Below are positions 61,202-64,000 of a stretch of 64,000 nucleotides of DNA, piece after piece. Within the stretch, counting starts at the first letter, position 1; each line of letters starts with the position of its first letter. The position numbers and the translations under genes are program-made. The notes under the pieces were generated by a model. It had not been told where the DNA came from. It saw only the letters and a list, made by a program, of their open reading frames with translations, and searched no databases. This DNA is from Taxillus chinensis. Taxonomy: Eukaryota; Streptophyta; Magnoliopsida; Santalales; Loranthaceae. The stretch covers positions 18,210,320-18,274,319 of the forward strand of contig CM042086.1 in NCBI GenBank assembly GCA_023512835.1, in the 5' to 3' direction.

Positions 61202-62188
61202 TAGGGGCGGCGCTGTGTATACCTAGAATTTTTTTTTTAAATATACCTATTAAGTATTATTACATATAACACGGCTACACTTGGGCTTGACCATAAGAAA
61301 AAAAAACCCTAGTTCGGCTCTCCCCTCACCAGTCACCTACCCTCCTGACTCTCTCCAGTTTGCACTCTCGCATCCTGCCAGGCGCCAGGCAAGGCAACAA
61401 CGACTGTCGACGAGGAGTCGAGGACGCCTATGAGCCTGTCACGCCTCCGCTGCCACGCCACGCGCTGCAAACACGCACGCCGGAGTCCAAACGGCTGGAC
61501 GCCAGTCGCTCACTCGCTCGCCTACACTGTCCTCGGGCACAGCCGCGCAGGCAACAGAGAACAGACGGACGGTACGAAAGCTCTCTTCTCTCTGACTCTA
61601 TCTGACTGTCTCCATCGATCAATCTGGTAATTTGCTATTTGGGGTACTTCTATTTTCAATTCCCTATCGACTGCGTCAATTGTTATAATAATTTGATATT
61701 TAATTGAAATTAAAATTTAGATTATTACTTGTTAGGTTTTTTTTTAGAAAATTTAAAAATATATGAATATTTACCTAGTAACTATTAGTTAGTATTTAAT
61801 ATACTAGTAGTGTCTTATATTATATTTCAGCTTTACAATGGATATATTTGTGATAAGAAAACCAAGAGATTCTTCTTTTGGTTCTTCTAAGCGAATTTGT
61901 GTTGATTTGAATAATCTTCTTCTCTTAATAATCGAGATAATATAAGAAGAGCATATATACAAAAGAGTCCTTGTCAAATTATTCCTACCAATTTACCTCA
62001 AATTGAAATTGTTGGATCATTCTGTCGGTTTAATCTTGATTGGTTTAATGACTTAATTGTAGTAATGTTATATTTAAAGACTTAGACTATGAGAATTTAA
62101 TAATATTTTATGTAATTTTTTTAGTGTTATATTTAAAATTTATAATAAATATTGAACACCCTAAATAAATTTTCTGGAGTCACCCCTG
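61202..62188 (+). mobile_element. hAT DNA transposon, internally deleted
   Basis: 987 bp. The left end is TAGGGGCGGCG and the right end reads CAGGGGTGACT as reverse complement, a short imperfect terminal repeat of plant hAT type. It is flanked by the 8-bp direct repeat GTGAGGTG / ATGAGGTG (61194-61201, 62189-62196) with one mismatch; 8 bp is the hAT duplication length. Inside are a GC-rich leader (about 61270-61620), a possible intron ending in TATATTTCAG at 61830, and the start of a transposase. Most of the transposase is gone, so the copy is non-autonomous. Confidence 0.83.
61838..62055 (+). pseudogene. N-terminal fragment of a hAT transposase (ZMYM1/TTF-finger type)
   Basis: ATG at 61838 gives MDIFVIRKPRDSSFGSSKR. 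After a frameshift comes IRRAYIQKSPCQIIPTNLP and then GSFCRFNLDWFND. This order (RKxxR, IRRAYLQKGPCQP, RRFNPSWF) is typical of plant hAT-derived zinc-finger MYM-type 1-like transposases. It ends near 62055, with only the N-terminal domain left. Confidence 0.8.
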
Positions 62189-62289
62189 ATGAGGTGGAGT
62201 ATTTGAATTTTATTCAGTAACAGAGAGCCGGTTTGTAAGGAACAACTTCTCATGCATTACTAGACTCTCCTGCCTAAGGGCACTCACAA

Positions 62290-62640
62290 GTGTTTCCTTA
62301 TTATTTTTTATAATTTTACATATTTAAACTACTTTTTGTTTTCTTATATAAATATACATCACAATATATTTTCTTAATTACTCTTTACATAATTAAAATA
62401 ATATTTTATATTATTATTTTATTTAATAATATTTTTTATAATTTAATATAAAACAAAAGTAAAAATTATGGAAATGTAAATGAAATAGGTAAGAGAATTT
62501 TTTTATATATAATTTAATAATTATAAACAGTGAACGGTGCGTCCAATTGAGAAACTTATAAATTCTATAAAAAAAAATTAAATATAATACTTTTACTGTA
62601 TAACTTAAATATAATTCTATAAAAAAAAATTTAAATATAA
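62290..62640 (+). mobile_element. AT-rich MITE, copy 2
   Basis: It starts AAGGGCACTCACAAGTG and shares several stretches with the reverse complement of 47105-47500, including TTTTTTTATATATAATTTAATAATTATA. The region from 62530 (AAACAGTGAACGG) to 62590 follows the same order. Boundaries are approximate. Confidence 0.6.
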
Positions 62641-64000
62641 CTTTTAAATTTTTTCACGGAACCATGCTTTTTCATTTTTAAGAACTTTGAGAAGTTTATC
62701 TATAAAATGAGAGTAATTTTCAAGCAATGATGACACGCCCAAGGTTTTTTTTTTTAATCATTGTGCTCCGAATCAACTCCCTGCTGCGGTTTTGAATTAT
62801 CTTGTTATTTCATGCACCGACAGAGAAAGTGGCTTGAAATAATTTAGAGACCGTGTGTACGACCCACAATTTTTAAAAAAATGGTATTCAAATTTTGTCA
62901 GAAATTTAAAATTCTTGCAATTTGAAAAAAAATAAATCTTCCGCCATTTGTGAAAGAGCCAGTGGGAAAATGAATACCATGTGAACCCGAGGCAAATTTC
63001 AAAACAGAACATATTTGCCATCCCCGCCGAGAAAAGGGAAAGAAATTTCATAGCAAAAATGGGGTCACAGGAAGAAATGAGAAGGCCACTTGACAAATCA
63101 GTGAAGATTTGTGCCCTTTTTCGTGAAAAGAATAATTATATTTTACTAATGCCAGGACACGTAAAATAAACTTAAAAAGGCATTAATCGTCATAATGCAT
63201 TATAAGCTTTTTTTTCTTCTTATATATAACATAATTCGAATATTGCCGCACTAAGAGGATATACTACTCAATCATATCATGTTAAGAGGACTTTCGATAC
63301 CACATGACAACTAGACTCGGTATCAATTTGTTAGAATTGAGTCTAGACAATGGCTCAATCACGTGTTACAATACCATCTGTTGCTCGTTATATTATCTCA
63401 TATGGCTTTAAAATACGTCATGACATTAAAAAGTTTTATTTTGTTTTATATATGCCTTTATTTTTTGACCTCGGAGTAACGTGAGACGAACATTCCAATA
63501 AGTGTCTGCGCATAGATTGTTTTGGATCTTATATATGAGCGGGTGTGGTGCAAAAGGAGTGTCCACCCCTAGTGTTTTACCCACGACAAGTTTGATTGGA
63601 GAGTTGGTTGGCTGGGTAAGTGTTTTCCTTCGTACGAAAAAAAAAGATAGAATGAAAAAAATTCTGCTTAACAAGATGAATTTACAAACGAAAGTGAGAC
63701 TAAACAGTTTTTGAATTTTGAATTCTGATTTTAAAAACAAAAACCTGCCTTGTATCGAAGGAGGCCATAAATTTTCCAGTTTGGGTATCTGGGGGTGCTT
63801 TATTCAACAAGTGCCTTCAGCATTACATTAAGAGCTTTTGTACTAGTCAACAAATATGCAGGACTGCAGGATTGTTTTTAGTAGTAGTATAAAACTTGCC
63901 GTTCTGTAATGTTTTGGAAGGCACTATTTAGCAAACCGGCCCAATTATGCAGGGTATTTTCTGTGATTCAATTGCTATCCATACAAGTACCACGAATACT
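62641..64000. other. Non-coding right end
   Basis: Several short frames, none with a recognisable domain. No gene is supported. Confidence 0.4.

Noticed and set aside
61360..61630. GC-rich frames as an independent gene
   Set aside because: They lie between hAT ends and a hAT transposase start; best read as the element's leader.

Overview
This is a nuclear chromosome segment from a flowering plant, almost certainly a eudicot. All functional genes are split by canonical GT-AG introns. Spacers are AT-rich, and many plant retroelements and small DNA elements are present. The A-tailed LINE/SINE 3' ends resemble those common in woody Fagales, but that guess is weak. I found no prokaryotic feature, CRISPR array or gene cluster of an obviously new kind. 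Exon coordinates come from reading splice sites and frames by eye. Family names come from recognised protein sequence, not from a database search.

Layout. 1-5.8 kb: a decayed Ty1/copia element split by a 5'-truncated LINE flanked by a 12-bp target duplication. 6.3-8.3 kb (-): the first three exons of NUP214, probably running off the left edge. 8.5-14.5 kb: a diverged TCGA-rich tandem repeat, a palindrome, a foldback element and copia fragments. 14.6-23.5 kb (+): a complete 11-exon kinesin-14 gene (899 aa) whose 3.8-kb seventh intron carries an old LTR element. 24.5-29.5 kb (-): a young copia element with indistinguishable 255-bp LTRs. 30.6-31.4 kb (-): a copia gag/protease relic. 31.7-34.5 kb: a duplicated 3' flank of the next gene. 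34.5-36.7 kb (-) and 48.2-50.2 kb (+): two divergently placed SKU5-similar multicopper-oxidase-like genes, each 549 aa with the same intron positions. Between them, 41.4-44.4 kb (+): PUR-alpha. 52.1-54.0 kb (+) and 54.7-56.1 kb (-): convergent ALKBH6 and CBSX3 genes. 57-64 kb: AT-rich DNA with LTR debris, a deletion-derivative hAT element with its target duplication, and a MITE.

The order NUP214 - KIN-14 - SKS matches, from memory, the Arabidopsis block At1g55540 - At1g55550 - At1g55560/At1g55570 (NUP214, kinesin, SKS14, SKS12). This looks like retained ancestral microsynteny. PUR-alpha, ALKBH6 and CBSX3 are not in that Arabidopsis block. The genes look like independent housekeeping or cell-wall genes rather than one pathway: nuclear pore/mRNA export, microtubule motor, apoplastic SKS proteins, telo-box-binding nucleic-acid protein, AlkB dioxygenase and a mitochondrial thioredoxin regulator. 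Most of the remaining sequence is mobile-element strata, and several insertion events can be ordered.
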